Origin: Actinomycetota bacterium
GTDB taxonomy: Bacteria > Actinomycetota > Actinomycetes > S36-B12 > CAIYMF01
Reading direction: 5' to 3'
Length of the DNA stretch: 64,000 bases
NCBI GenBank assembly: GCA_020161245.1
Contig: JAIUOK010000008.1
Coordinates: 38,916-102,915, forward strand
The notes beneath the pieces were generated by a model, which saw only the letters and a program-made list of their open reading frames with translations, did not search any database and was not told the DNA's origin. Shown here piece after piece: positions 15,292 through 24,269 of the stretch (positions within the stretch are counted from its first letter, which is position 1; each line of letters starts with the position of its first letter). The position numbers were made by a program, and so were the translations under genes.

Positions 15292-16260
15292 GTGCCGGTA
15301 CGCCACCTCGTCGACCCGGAGTCGTGGGCCGCGTTCGAGTCGCTCCGCGCTCACGTGCCGATCGGCCCTGGCTCGGACGTCCCGCTCTCGGTCCGTCGCC
15401 AGATGTACGAGGGGATCATGCGCAACCTGTCGGCCGCAGAGCCGGATCCCCGCGTGCGATGGCACGACGACGAGGTCGGCGGCGTCGCCGTGCGCATCTA
15501 CCGGCCCCGGCAGGCCGACGGGCGGCTGCCCGGCCTCGTCCACGTGCACGGCGGCGGCATGGTGGTAGGCAGCGTTCTCACGGATCACGCCGACTGCCTC
15601 GACCTGTGCGCGCGCCACGGCGCCGTCGTGGTCTCGGTCGACTACCGCCTCGCGCCCGAGCACCCGCACCCCGCAGCCGTCGACGACGTGTCGGCCGTGC
15701 TGGGGCGGGCGCTCGCGGGCGAGCTCGACGCCGTCGACCCGTCGCGGGTCGTGCTGCACGGCGTCAGCGCCGGCGGCGGTCTCGCCCTCGGCACCGTCCT
15801 ACGCGCCCGCGACCGCGGCGAGGCACTGCCCGCCTCGGTCATCGCGATCTATCCGATGATCGACGACCGCAACGAGACGCCGTCCAGCCTGGCCGTGGAC
15901 GACATCGGGGTGTGGGATCGAGGGCACAACGTCGAGGCCTGGTCCCTCTACCTCAACGGCCGCGAGGCCGATGCCTACGCCGCACCCGCACGGGCAGTCG
16001 ACCTCTCCGCGCTGCCGCCGGTCTACCTCGAGGTCGGCACGTGCGACCTCTTCCACGACGAGGTGGTCGAGCTCGGGCGGCGTCTGCGCGACGCCGGCAA
16101 CGACGTCGACCTGCACGTGTGGCAGGGCGCGTTCCACGGCAGCGAGGGCATCGCGCCGGATGCGGCGCTGAGCCGCCGCATCATCGCCGTCCGAAGGGCT
16201 GCCGTCGCGCGAGCGCTGCACGTCGACGCGGCCGGCGGCATCGCTACGCTCGGGGCGTGA
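15292..16260 (+). CDS. Alpha/beta hydrolase of the hormone-sensitive-lipase family
   Basis: A 322-residue soluble esterase. The HSL-family motif HGGGMVVG (oxyanion hole) is followed by the intact nucleophile elbow GVSAGGGLA, the acid in VGTCDLFHDEV and the histidine in GAFHGSEG. It hydrolyses short-chain or aryl esters by family. GTG 15292 is the first in-frame start after the upstream gene. Its stop overlaps the start of the PaaX-type regulator by GTGA, so enzyme and regulator are co-translated. Unlike its upstream neighbour it has a complete catalytic triad. Confidence 0.85.
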   Translation: MPVRHLVDPESWAAFESLRAHVPIGPGSDVPLSVRRQMYEGIMRNLSAAEPDPRVRWHDDEVGGVAVRIYRPRQADGRLPGLVHVHGGGMVVGSVLTDHADCLDLCARHGAVVVSVDYRLAPEHPHPAAVDDVSAVLGRALAGELDAVDPSRVVLHGVSAGGGLALGTVLRARDRGEALPASVIAIYPMIDDRNETPSSLAVDDIGVWDRGHNVEAWSLYLNGREADAYAAPARAVDLSALPPVYLEVGTCDLFHDEVVELGRRLRDAGNDVDLHVWQGAFHGSEGIAPDAALSRRIIAVRRAAVARALHVDAAGGIATLGA

Positions 16261-17093
16261 CGAGCGGCGCCCCCGGACTCCCTCCGGTCGACCTGCGCCC
16301 GCAGTCCGTCCTGCTCACACTGTTCGGCGACTACGTCGACGGCGAGGGGCAGTACGTCGCGGCGCGCGGCGTGCTCGACCTGCTCGATACGGCCGGCGTC
16401 GGCGAGCACGCCACCCGCGCCACGCTCAACCGGATGGTGAAGCGCGGACTCCTTGCGCGCCAGGCGATCGGGCGGCAGGCCTACTTCGGGCTCACCGCCT
16501 TCGGACGACGCACGGTCCTCGACGGCCGCGAGCGGGCGCACCTCTCCGAGCTCGTCGACGCTGGATGGGACGGCCGCTGGACGCTGGTGTCGTTCTCGAT
16601 GCCGGAGGATGCGTCCAAGCAGCGCCACGAGCTGCGGTCGCGGCTGCTGTGGGCCGGCTTCGGCATGGTGCAGCCCGGGCTGTGGGCGGCTCCCCGCTCG
16701 GTCGACGTCGCCGACCTGATCGCCGACCTCGACGGGCGGGAGCACGTCGACGTGTTCTCCGGTGCGCCGCAGGCCCCGAGCGACGGCGCGGAGATGCTGC
16801 GGCGCGCCTTCGACCTCGACGCGCTTGCTGCCCGCTACGACGAGTTCGCCACGCGATGGTCCCGCCTCGCCCGGGCCGGGGCGCGCAGGACCCAGGACCC
16901 GCTGGCGTGCCGCGTCGTACTCAGCACCGACTGGCTGCAAGTGATCCGCGAGGATCCCCGACTGCCGCTGGAGTTCCTCGACCCGCGCTGGCCGGCTCTC
17001 GAAGCGGGCCGCCTGTACCGCTCCTTCGACGAGGACCTCCGCCCGCTGGCGGAGGAGCAGGCCGCCGAGCGCCTCGACGTCGTCGTCGGCTAG
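16257..17093 (+). CDS. PaaX family transcriptional regulator
   Basis: A 278-residue protein with an N-terminal winged helix (LRPQSVLLTLFGDYV, then ATRATLNRMVKRGLL), a central PaaX domain (RWTLVSFSMPEDASKQRHELR) and a C-terminal PaaX domain ending in the DPRWPALEAGRLY segment. PaaX represses phenylacetate degradation and responds to an aryl-CoA, so a CoA-thioester signal is likely for this relative. The GTG start overlaps the preceding hydrolase stop. Its 3' end overlaps the convergent amidohydrolase gene by 4 bp. It may control the CoA genes at 17.1-21.7 kb. Confidence 0.87.
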   Translation: MTSGAPGLPPVDLRPQSVLLTLFGDYVDGEGQYVAARGVLDLLDTAGVGEHATRATLNRMVKRGLLARQAIGRQAYFGLTAFGRRTVLDGRERAHLSELVDAGWDGRWTLVSFSMPEDASKQRHELRSRLLWAGFGMVQPGLWAAPRSVDVADLIADLDGREHVDVFSGAPQAPSDGAEMLRRAFDLDALAARYDEFATRWSRLARAGARRTQDPLACRVVLSTDWLQVIREDPRLPLEFLDPRWPALEAGRLYRSFDEDLRPLAEEQAAERLDVVVG

Positions 17094-17968
17094 GCCTCCC
17101 GGGCCAGGCCGAGCACCCGGGCGGCGTTGTCCTTGAGGATGAGCGGCCGTACCTCGTCCTTGATGTCGAGCTCGGCGAAGTCGCGAAGCCATCGGTCGGG
17201 GAGGATCACCGGGAAGTCCGAGCCGAACATCACTTTGTCCTTGAGCAGCGTGTTCGCGTAGCGGACCAGCTGCGGCGGGAAGTACTTCGGCGACCAGCCC
17301 GAGAGGTCGATGTAGACGTTGGCCTTGTGGGTCGCGACCGCGAGCGCCTCGTCCTGCCAGGGGAACGACGGGTGGGCGATGATCACGGTGAGGCCCGGGA
17401 AGTCGGCGGCGACGTCGTCGAGCAGCATCGGGTCGGAGTAGCGCAGCCGCAGCCCGCCGCCACCCGGGAGCCCCGCTCCGATGCCGGTCTGCCCGCTGTG
17501 GAACAGCGCCGGCACCTGCAGCTCCTCGAGCACCTCGAGCACCGGGTGCGCAAGACCGTCGGCGGGCGAGAACCCCTGCAGCGTCGGGTGGAACTTGAAG
17601 CCGCGCGCCCCCGCCTCGACCAGCCGGCGGGCGCGCGCAGCGGCGTCGGGCCGGTGCGGGTCGACGCTCGCGAACGGGATCAGCACGTCCGCATGGCGCC
17701 GCGCCGCCTCGAGCACGTCCTCGTTGGGGATCGGCGCATGCTCGAGCTGGTGCTCGGCGTCGACCGTGAAGACCACGGCCGCCATCGACCGCTCGCGGTA
17801 GTGCGCGGCGAGCTCGTCGAGGGTCGGCATCCGGTGGTCGCCGGCCTTGAAGTACGCGGCCGACCCCTCCATGAGCGACGCCGGCAGGCTCGGATGCCCG
17901 TCCGCGCCCACCTCGGCATGGGTGTGCACGTCGATCGCGACGATGCGGTCGAGGTCGAGGGCGCTCAT
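17090..17968 (-). CDS. Amidohydrolase-2 family metal-dependent hydrolase/decarboxylase
   Basis: A 292-residue TIM barrel of the amidohydrolase-2 (ACMSD-like) family. Visible metal and active-site motifs in order are DVHTHAE, GFKFHP, LFHSGQTG, IIAHPSFPW and FGSDFPV. Relatives decarboxylate or hydrolyse aromatic and related ring carboxylates. No signal peptide. It is the last gene of a minus-strand set that begins at the crotonase gene, 21 bp behind the dehydrogenase gene. In this setting it may act on an aromatic or lactone intermediate, but the substrate cannot be read from sequence. Confidence 0.8.
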   Translation of the reverse strand: MSALDLDRIVAIDVHTHAEVGADGHPSLPASLMEGSAAYFKAGDHRMPTLDELAAHYRERSMAAVVFTVDAEHQLEHAPIPNEDVLEAARRHADVLIPFASVDPHRPDAAARARRLVEAGARGFKFHPTLQGFSPADGLAHPVLEVLEELQVPALFHSGQTGIGAGLPGGGGLRLRYSDPMLLDDVAADFPGLTVIIAHPSFPWQDEALAVATHKANVYIDLSGWSPKYFPPQLVRYANTLLKDKVMFGSDFPVILPDRWLRDFAELDIKDEVRPLILKDNAARVLGLAREA

Positions 17969-17989
17969 CGTGGCTCCTGGGATCGCGGA

Positions 17990-18907
17990 TCAGCGGGGGA
18001 GGTCGGGCTCGGCGGCGCGCGCCGCGAGGATCTGGGCGAGCACCCGGTCGCGTGCGGACGCGAGCCGCTCGGTGGTCAGGCCGTCGAGCTCGGCGTCCAT
18101 CTGCTCGACGACGGTGCCGATCAGCTCGTCGCCCCACTCGGGCTGGCCGAGCGTGCCCCACCACTCGACCATGGGCGGCCCGAGGTGCGCCAGGGTGTGA
18201 GCGATGCCGCCCGGTCCGCCGGACAGGTGCTGGCCGGCGAACGGCCCGACGACGGCCCAGCGCAGCCCCGGGCCCTGCGTGATCGCGGCGTCGACGTCGG
18301 CCACGGTGACGACGCCGCGCTGCACCAGGCTGTAGGCCTCGCGCCAGAGCGCCGCCTGGAGCCGGTTCACGACGTGCCCGGGGAGCTCGGCCCGCACGTG
18401 CACGGGCCGCTTGCCCAGCAACGCGTAGAACCCCATCGCCCGCTCGACCGCCCACGCGGCCGTCGCCACCCCGCCGACGACCTCGACGAGGGGCACGACG
18501 TCGGCCGGGTGGAAGGGGTGGCCGACGAGGAGGCGCTCGGGATGACGCTTGCACGCCGCCTGCATCGACGTCGGGGTGAGGCCCGACGAGCTGCTCGCGA
18601 TGACCGTCGACGCCGGTGCTGCGGCATCGATCCGTTCGATGATCGCGGCTTTGAGTTCGGAGACCTCGGGGCCGCTCTCCTGCACGAAGACCGCCTCAGC
18701 CACGGCGCCGGCCAGGTCGTCGAACCACTCCAGGCGCCCGGCGAGCCTCTCCGCCGAGAGCCCTCGTGAAGCGAGCGCCTCGACGAGCCGGGCGTGCGCG
18801 CCGTCCCCCGGGTCGTGCGCGTGCACGACGTGGCCCTGCGTCAGGAGCAGCGAGGCCCATGCGGCGCCGATGGTGCCCGTGCCGACGACCGCGACCGGGC
18901 CGGTCAC
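17990..18907 (-). CDS. 3-hydroxyacyl-CoA dehydrogenase family protein (carnitine/gulonate dehydrogenase-like)
   Basis: A 305-residue NAD-dependent dehydrogenase. The N-terminal Rossmann motif VVGTGTIGAAWAS and the segment VGHPFHPADVVPLVEVV identify the family; SSSSGL is the substrate-loop serine patch, and PGHVVNRLQAALWREA starts the all-helical dimer domain. The short length and single C-terminal domain resemble L-carnitine or L-gulonate 3-dehydrogenases more than fatty-acid enzymes. GTG 18907 overlaps the stop of the ligase gene (GTGA). It likely makes a 3-keto acid for, or from, the adjacent ligase. Confidence 0.8.
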   Translation of the reverse strand: MTGPVAVVGTGTIGAAWASLLLTQGHVVHAHDPGDGAHARLVEALASRGLSAERLAGRLEWFDDLAGAVAEAVFVQESGPEVSELKAAIIERIDAAAPASTVIASSSSGLTPTSMQAACKRHPERLLVGHPFHPADVVPLVEVVGGVATAAWAVERAMGFYALLGKRPVHVRAELPGHVVNRLQAALWREAYSLVQRGVVTVADVDAAITQGPGLRWAVVGPFAGQHLSGGPGGIAHTLAHLGPPMVEWWGTLGQPEWGDELIGTVVEQMDAELDGLTTERLASARDRVLAQILAARAAEPDLPR

Positions 18908-20868
18908 TGCCCGCCTCCGCCGGAGGCGAGGAAGAGGTCGAGCGTCGTCGGGTCGAGCAGCGAGTCGCGGCTTGCGACGTCGTCGGGCGAGGCGCCGAGC
19001 AGGATGCGCTTCACCGGGAGCTCGAGCTTCTTGCCCGTGCGGCTGCGCGGGATCGCCGGCACGTAGCGCACGGCGTCGGGCACATGCCGCGGGGAGAGGC
19101 TGGCGCGGATCTCCGCGGCGATGCGCCGCTCGAGGTCGGGCGCGGGCTCCGCTCCCTCGGCGAGCACGACGTAGAGGATCAGCTCGCCCGGGCCGCCCTC
19201 CGGATCCTCGAGGTGCACCACCAGGCTGTCGACGACCTCGGGGAACTCCTCGACGACGCCGTAGAAGTCGGCTGTGCCGAGGCGAACGCCTCCGCGGTTG
19301 AGCGTGGCGTCGGACCGTCCGGTGATGACGACGCTCCCGCGCTCTGCGAAGCGGGCCCAGTCGCCCATCCGCCAGATCCCGGGGTACATGTCGAAGTACG
19401 CCGCGCGGTAGCGCGATCCGTCGTCGTCGCCCCAGAAGCCCACCGGCATCGACGGCATCGGGCGGGTGATGACCAGCTCCCCGAGATCGCCCACGACCTC
19501 GCGGCCGAACGGGTCGTACGCCGCGGCTGCGACACCGAGCACCGCGCCCGACATCTCGCCGGCGTACACGGGCTGCAGCGGGCTCGCCGCCACGAGGCCG
19601 GTGCACACGTCCGTGCCGCCGCTGCCGACGTTGAGCAGCACGTCCTGGCCGAACTGCTCGACCAGCCAGACGAAGCCCTCGGTGGCGAGAGGCGCACCGG
19701 CGCAACCGATCTGCTCGACGGCCGCGAGGTCGAAGTCGCGCGCGGGCTCGATGCCGGCCTTGCGGCTGGCGAGCACATAGCCGGGGCTCACGCCCACGAG
19801 GGTCGCCCGCGTCTCGGCGGCCCAGCGCCACTGCTGGCCGGGGTCCGGGTGCATCGGGTTGCCGTCGATGAGCACCGACGCCGCGCCATGCAGCAGCGCT
19901 GAGATCACGGTGTTCCAGAGCATCCACGCCGTGGTGGAGAACCAGAGCAGCCGCGAGCCCTCGCGCAGGTCCCACGACAGGCCCTGGCTCTTGAGCTGCT
20001 CGACGAGCAGGCCGCCGTGGCAGTGCACGATCGCCTTCGGCTTGCCCGTCGTACCGGACGTGAACAGCACGACCATCGGGTGGTCGAACGGCACAGCCTC
20101 GTACGCCGGCTCTGCCGGCAGCGCGGTCAGCTCGTCCCACGTGGTCGCGTCAGGCACCTCGCCGTCGCCGTAGGGAACGACGACGACGTGCTCGACCGTG
20201 GGCAGCCCGGCGCGGATCTCGGCCACCTCGGCGGTGCGGTCGATCGCCTTCTCGCCGTATACGTACCCCGGCACGACGAGGAGCACCTTCGGATCGATCT
20301 GCGAGAACCGGTCGACGATCGCCCGGTGACCGAACTCCGGCGCGCAGCTCGCCCACACCGCGCCCAGGCTGATGGTCGCGAGATAGGCGATCGCCGTCTC
20401 GGTGATGTTGGGCAGGTAGGCCACGACGCGGTCGCCCTTGCCGACGCCGAGCCGCTGCAGCCCTGCACGGGCCCGCGCCACCTGCTCGGCCAGCTGGCCG
20501 CGGGTCGTCTCGCGCGGCCCGCGGGTCTGCGAGCGCTCGATGAGCGCCAGACCCTGCGGATCTCGCCACGCACCGACCGCGTGCTCGGCGTAGTTGAGGG
20601 TGGCTCCCGGGAACCACTGCGCACCGGGCATGGCCGCGTCGCCGAGCACCGCGGTGTGCGGGGAGTGCGCGAGCACCCCGAAGTAGTCCCAGATGCTCTG
20701 CCAGAAGGCGTCGAGGTCGTCGACCGACCAGGCGTAGAGGTCGTCGTAGCCCTCGAAGGACAGACCCCGCTCCGACTCGAGCCAGCGCAGGTAGTCGCCG
20801 ATCACCGAGCGCTCGCGCGCCCACTCCGGCACGGGGCGGATGACGGCGCCCTCCTCCACCGCGGTCAC
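18904..20868 (-). CDS. Acetoacetate-CoA ligase (acetoacetyl-CoA synthetase)
   Basis: A 654-residue ANL-superfamily enzyme. The N-terminal signature VIGDYLRWLESERGLSF with YAWSVDDLDAFWQSIWDYFG is characteristic of acetoacetyl-CoA synthetases. The AMP-binding loop is VLFTSGTTGKPKAIVH, the A5/A8 motifs are GSGGTDVCTG and ITGRSDATLNRGG, and the A10 lysine region is RSRTGKKLELPVKR. It activates acetoacetate or a related 3-keto acid with ATP and CoA. GTG 20868 overlaps the crotonase stop (GTGA) and its own stop overlaps the dehydrogenase start, so three enzymes are translationally coupled. Confidence 0.88.
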   Translation of the reverse strand: MTAVEEGAVIRPVPEWARERSVIGDYLRWLESERGLSFEGYDDLYAWSVDDLDAFWQSIWDYFGVLAHSPHTAVLGDAAMPGAQWFPGATLNYAEHAVGAWRDPQGLALIERSQTRGPRETTRGQLAEQVARARAGLQRLGVGKGDRVVAYLPNITETAIAYLATISLGAVWASCAPEFGHRAIVDRFSQIDPKVLLVVPGYVYGEKAIDRTAEVAEIRAGLPTVEHVVVVPYGDGEVPDATTWDELTALPAEPAYEAVPFDHPMVVLFTSGTTGKPKAIVHCHGGLLVEQLKSQGLSWDLREGSRLLWFSTTAWMLWNTVISALLHGAASVLIDGNPMHPDPGQQWRWAAETRATLVGVSPGYVLASRKAGIEPARDFDLAAVEQIGCAGAPLATEGFVWLVEQFGQDVLLNVGSGGTDVCTGLVAASPLQPVYAGEMSGAVLGVAAAAYDPFGREVVGDLGELVITRPMPSMPVGFWGDDDGSRYRAAYFDMYPGIWRMGDWARFAERGSVVITGRSDATLNRGGVRLGTADFYGVVEEFPEVVDSLVVHLEDPEGGPGELILYVVLAEGAEPAPDLERRIAAEIRASLSPRHVPDAVRYVPAIPRSRTGKKLELPVKRILLGASPDDVASRDSLLDPTTLDLFLASGGGGQ

Positions 20869-21656
20869 GGGGCGCCCTCGACCCGCACCTTGGCGCCGCG
20901 GCCCTCGAGGAACGCCTGCATGCGGGCCTGCGCGTCGTCGGAGCTCGAGGCCACGGCGGCCATGAGCGACTCGAGGAGGTAACCCTCGTTCGGCGCCACC
21001 TCCGCGATCCGCGGCAGGGCCTGCAGGACGGCGAACGCCGTGACCGGCGCGACGGCCGCGGCTTTGCGCGCGAGCTCGAGGGCCTTGTCGAGCGCCTCGC
21101 CCTCGCCGACGAGGTACTGGGAGATGCCGGCCTCGTGGCCCTCGGCGGCGGTATAGACGCGGCCCGTCAGCATGAGGTCGGTCATCCGAGGCACGCCGAT
21201 GAGGCGCGACAGCCGGACCGAGCCGCCGCCGCCCAGGAACAGGCCCCGCTGGCCCTCGGGCAGCGCGTAGAACGCCGACGGCTCGGCGACGCGGATGTGG
21301 GTAGCGCTCGCGATCTCCAGGCCGCCTCCGATCACCGCGCCGGCGAGCGCCGTCACGACGGGCAGCCCGGCCTGGCCGATCGTCGTGGTGACGCGGTGCC
21401 ACATCCGGCTGTGGTGCATGCCGGCCTCGGCGTCGGTCGCGCTCAGGTCGGACAGGTCGAGACCGGCGCAGAAGTGCGGCCCGCGGCCCGCCAGCACGAC
21501 CGCCCGGACGCCGTCGGGCGGCGCGAGGAAGAACGACTCGAGGCCCAGCAGCGTGCGGGTGTCCATGGCGTTGCGCTTGGGCTCGCGGTCGATGAGGACG
21601 ACCGCGACGTCGCCCCGGACGTCGACGGTCAGGGTGTCGGGCAGCTCGGCAGGCAT
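20865..21656 (-). CDS. Enoyl-CoA hydratase/isomerase (crotonase) family protein
   Basis: A 263-residue crotonase. HFCAGLDLSDL forms the first oxyanion-hole region and GAVIGGGLEIASATHIRVAE the second. The acidic residue usual after the GG loop is replaced by the LPEGQRGLFLGGGGSVRL context seen in many actinobacterial paralogues, so hydratase versus isomerase cannot be decided. First gene of the coupled minus-strand set; the 53 bp upstream contain an AT-richer promoter-like patch. It starts with ATG 21656. Likely works on the CoA ester produced by the ligase. Confidence 0.85.
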   Translation of the reverse strand: MPAELPDTLTVDVRGDVAVVLIDREPKRNAMDTRTLLGLESFFLAPPDGVRAVVLAGRGPHFCAGLDLSDLSATDAEAGMHHSRMWHRVTTTIGQAGLPVVTALAGAVIGGGLEIASATHIRVAEPSAFYALPEGQRGLFLGGGGSVRLSRLIGVPRMTDLMLTGRVYTAAEGHEAGISQYLVGEGEALDKALELARKAAAVAPVTAFAVLQALPRIAEVAPNEGYLLESLMAAVASSSDDAQARMQAFLEGRGAKVRVEGAP

Positions 21657-21709
21657 GCGACGACGTTAGACATCCCCACTACTGCCGTCAAGACAGTGTC
21701 GTACGACGA

Positions 21710-23140
21710 TCACGCCGGGACGACGGCCGCACGGCACAGCGACCACAGCTCCTCGACATCGGCGAGCTCGGTCGCCTCGGCGCCGATCGAGACCCGCACC
21801 GTCCAGCGGCCGCCGATCACCGCGGGGGTCACGAACGCCCGCCCCGTGGCGTTCACGCGCTCGCACCACGCGAGGGTGTGCTCGTCGAGCACCTCGCCCT
21901 CGAGCGGCGCCCCGTCGACGACCGGGATGTGGCGCAGGCACACCGTCTGCAGCGGCACGGGGGCGACCACCTGCCATCCGGGCTCCGACTCCGCCTGCTC
22001 GCGAAGCCACTGCGCGTTGGCCAGGTCGCGCCGCAGCCGCGCGCGGATCGCCTCGGCGCCGTCGAGACGCAGGTGGAACCACAGCTTGAGCGCGCGGAAC
22101 CGGCGCCCGAGCGGGATGCCCCAGTCCTTGTACTGCGTGACCTCGCCGTCGACCGCCGACCGCAGGTACGACGGGTTCGTCGACATCACGCGCACGAGGT
22201 GCTCGACGTCGCGGACGTAGAGCAGCGACGTGTCGAGGATCGTGCCCATCCACTTGTGCGGGTTCCACCCCAGCGAGTCCGCGCCCTCGACGCCGTCGAG
22301 CATCCAGCGGCACTCGGGCAGCAGCATCGCCGAGCCCGCCATCGCGGCGTCGACATGCACCCACGCGCCGTGCTCGCGGGCCGCCTCGACGATCGCTGCG
22401 ACGTCGTCGACCGCAGTGGTGCCCGTGGTGCCGACAGACGCGACGACGGCAGCCGGCCGGCGTCCTGCGGCGACGTCGTCGGCCATGGCCCGGCGGAGCG
22501 CGTCGACGTCCATCGCGAACGTCGCCGGGTCGACGTCGATCATCCGCAGATTGTCGCGCCCGAAACCCGCGAGCAGCACGGCCTTAGGCGTCGACGAGTG
22601 CGCCTGGGTGGACGTGTAGACGACGAGCGGCGCAGGCTCGGCCTGCAGGCCGCCGCGCGTCTCCGACAGCCCGCTCGCCCGCTCGCGCGCGGCCAGCATC
22701 GCGACGAGGACACCGGTGGACGCCGTGTCGTGGATGGCACCGTGCCACGCGTCGGACAGGCCGGTGAGCTCGCGCAGCCAGTCGGTGACGACCTCCTCCA
22801 CCTCGGTGAGCGCAGGCGCCGACTGCCAGGTGATGCCGAGGGCGCCGAGCCCGGACGACGCCAGGTCGCCGAGCACCGAGGCGAGCGAGGCGTTGGACGG
22901 GAACCACGCGAAGTAGCCCGGATGCTGCACCTGGGTGAGACCGGGCACGACGACGTCGGACAGATCGCGCAGCAGGTCGTCGAACGCCTGGGGCTGCTCG
23001 GGCGGAGCGGTCGCAAGGGCGTCGCGCACCTGGCCCGGGGCGACGGTGCTGCGCACCGGCAGATCCGGGACACGGGCCCGGAAGTCGGCGATCCAGTCCA
23101 CGAGCTCGTGGGCGGCTGCCCGGAACTCCTCCGGCTGCAC
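21710..23140 (-). CDS. PLP-dependent aromatic-L-amino-acid decarboxylase
   Basis: A 476-residue group II decarboxylase. The PLP lysine is in WNPHKWMGT; the upstream DAAMAGSAMLLPECR carries the aspartate that binds the pyridine ring, and HPGYFAWFPSNAS near residue 75 is the substrate-side loop of the aromatic amino acid decarboxylase clade. It converts tryptophan, tyrosine, DOPA or phenylalanine to the amine. It starts with ATG 23140 and diverges from the HD-GYP gene. It is next to, but not obviously part of, the CoA gene set. Confidence 0.88.
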   Translation of the reverse strand: MQPEEFRAAAHELVDWIADFRARVPDLPVRSTVAPGQVRDALATAPPEQPQAFDDLLRDLSDVVVPGLTQVQHPGYFAWFPSNASLASVLGDLASSGLGALGITWQSAPALTEVEEVVTDWLRELTGLSDAWHGAIHDTASTGVLVAMLAARERASGLSETRGGLQAEPAPLVVYTSTQAHSSTPKAVLLAGFGRDNLRMIDVDPATFAMDVDALRRAMADDVAAGRRPAAVVASVGTTGTTAVDDVAAIVEAAREHGAWVHVDAAMAGSAMLLPECRWMLDGVEGADSLGWNPHKWMGTILDTSLLYVRDVEHLVRVMSTNPSYLRSAVDGEVTQYKDWGIPLGRRFRALKLWFHLRLDGAEAIRARLRRDLANAQWLREQAESEPGWQVVAPVPLQTVCLRHIPVVDGAPLEGEVLDEHTLAWCERVNATGRAFVTPAVIGGRWTVRVSIGAEATELADVEELWSLCRAAVVPA

Positions 23141-23313
23141 GGTGCCTCCTCGCCTCGGCGTCGCCCCATCCTGGCCGACGCAGCGGATCGGCGAGCAGCC
23201 CGGTCCTCGGCGGCGCCGGACGCGGGCACCCGGTCGGGCGCACCCCGGTCGACTCCGGCACGCCGGAGGTCCACACTCGCCTCCGGGGGGCTTTCGGGCA
23301 GGGGGTTGCCGGC

Positions 23314-24138
23314 ATGTCCCGGTGGCGGTTGAGCGCCGCGGGACGGATCGTCGCGGTCTACCTCGTCGTGTCCGTCCTCTGGATCGTGCTGTCCGACCAG
23401 ATCGTGGCGGCCGTCGTGAGCGAGGGCTCCGAGCAGGTCGTCCAGAGCTACAAGGGCATCGCGTTCGTCCTGGTCACGGCCGCGCTGATCTACGCCCTCA
23501 TCCGGCAGCACTCCAAGCGGCTCGAGGCCGAGGCCCAGCGCGTGGAGGACGCCTACGACCAGACCCTGCTGGGCTGGGCCGCGGCGCTCGACCTGCGCGA
23601 CCGCAGCACCGCGCAGCACACCGAGCGGGTCACGCTGCTCACCGTCTCGCTGGCGCGACGGATGGGAGTCGGCCACGACGAGCTGATGCGCGTGCGACGG
23701 GGGGCGCTGCTCCACGACATCGGCAAGATGGGCGTGCCCGACGCGATCCTCACCAAGCCTGGTCCGCTCACCGACGACGAATGGGTCCAGATGCGCCAGC
23801 ACCCCGCGCTCGCGCTGCGGTTCCTCGACGGCATCGAGTACCTGCGCGACTGCCTCGACATCCCCTCCTGCCACCACGAGAAGTGGGACGGCAGCGGCTA
23901 CCCGCGCGGGCTGTCCGGCGCGCAGATCCCGCTGCAGGCGCGGATGTTCGCCGTCGTCGACGTCTACGACGCCGTGACCTCGAAACGCCCGTACCGCGAG
24001 CCGATGCCGCGCGACGAGGCGCTCGACCTCATCCGCCAGGGCAGCGGCAGCCACTTCGACCCCGACGTCGTCGAGCAGTTCGTCGGCCTCGTGACGGAGG
24101 GCCCGGCGCTGGCGGCAGGGCCCCTCGGCCGCGACTGA
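23314..24138 (+). CDS. Membrane-anchored HD-GYP domain phosphodiesterase
   Basis: A 274-residue protein. Two membrane helices (about 11-36 and 48-64) flank a short extracellular loop containing LSDQI. A linker helix leads into an HD-GYP domain at about 80-255 with the catalytic HD at 134-135 (LLHDIGKMG), HHE at 187-189 and GYP at 195-197. All metal-binding motifs are intact, so it should hydrolyse cyclic di-GMP or a related dinucleotide. The 173 bp upstream gap is shared with the divergent decarboxylase gene and contains a 7 bp hairpin (23263-23286) only. Its signal is unknown. Confidence 0.85.
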   Translation: MSRWRLSAAGRIVAVYLVVSVLWIVLSDQIVAAVVSEGSEQVVQSYKGIAFVLVTAALIYALIRQHSKRLEAEAQRVEDAYDQTLLGWAAALDLRDRSTAQHTERVTLLTVSLARRMGVGHDELMRVRRGALLHDIGKMGVPDAILTKPGPLTDDEWVQMRQHPALALRFLDGIEYLRDCLDIPSCHHEKWDGSGYPRGLSGAQIPLQARMFAVVDVYDAVTSKRPYREPMPRDEALDLIRQGSGSHFDPDVVEQFVGLVTEGPALAAGPLGRD

Positions 24139-24269
24139 GCGCAGCCCCGCTCACCACGGCGCCCGCCGACCTGGCGAGACGACGGCACCGGGTGCGCCGT
24201 ACCGGCGGTTGGCTGCCGGGCGCGATCGGACATGATGCTCGGCAAGCACCGAGCCGACGAGGAGCACCG

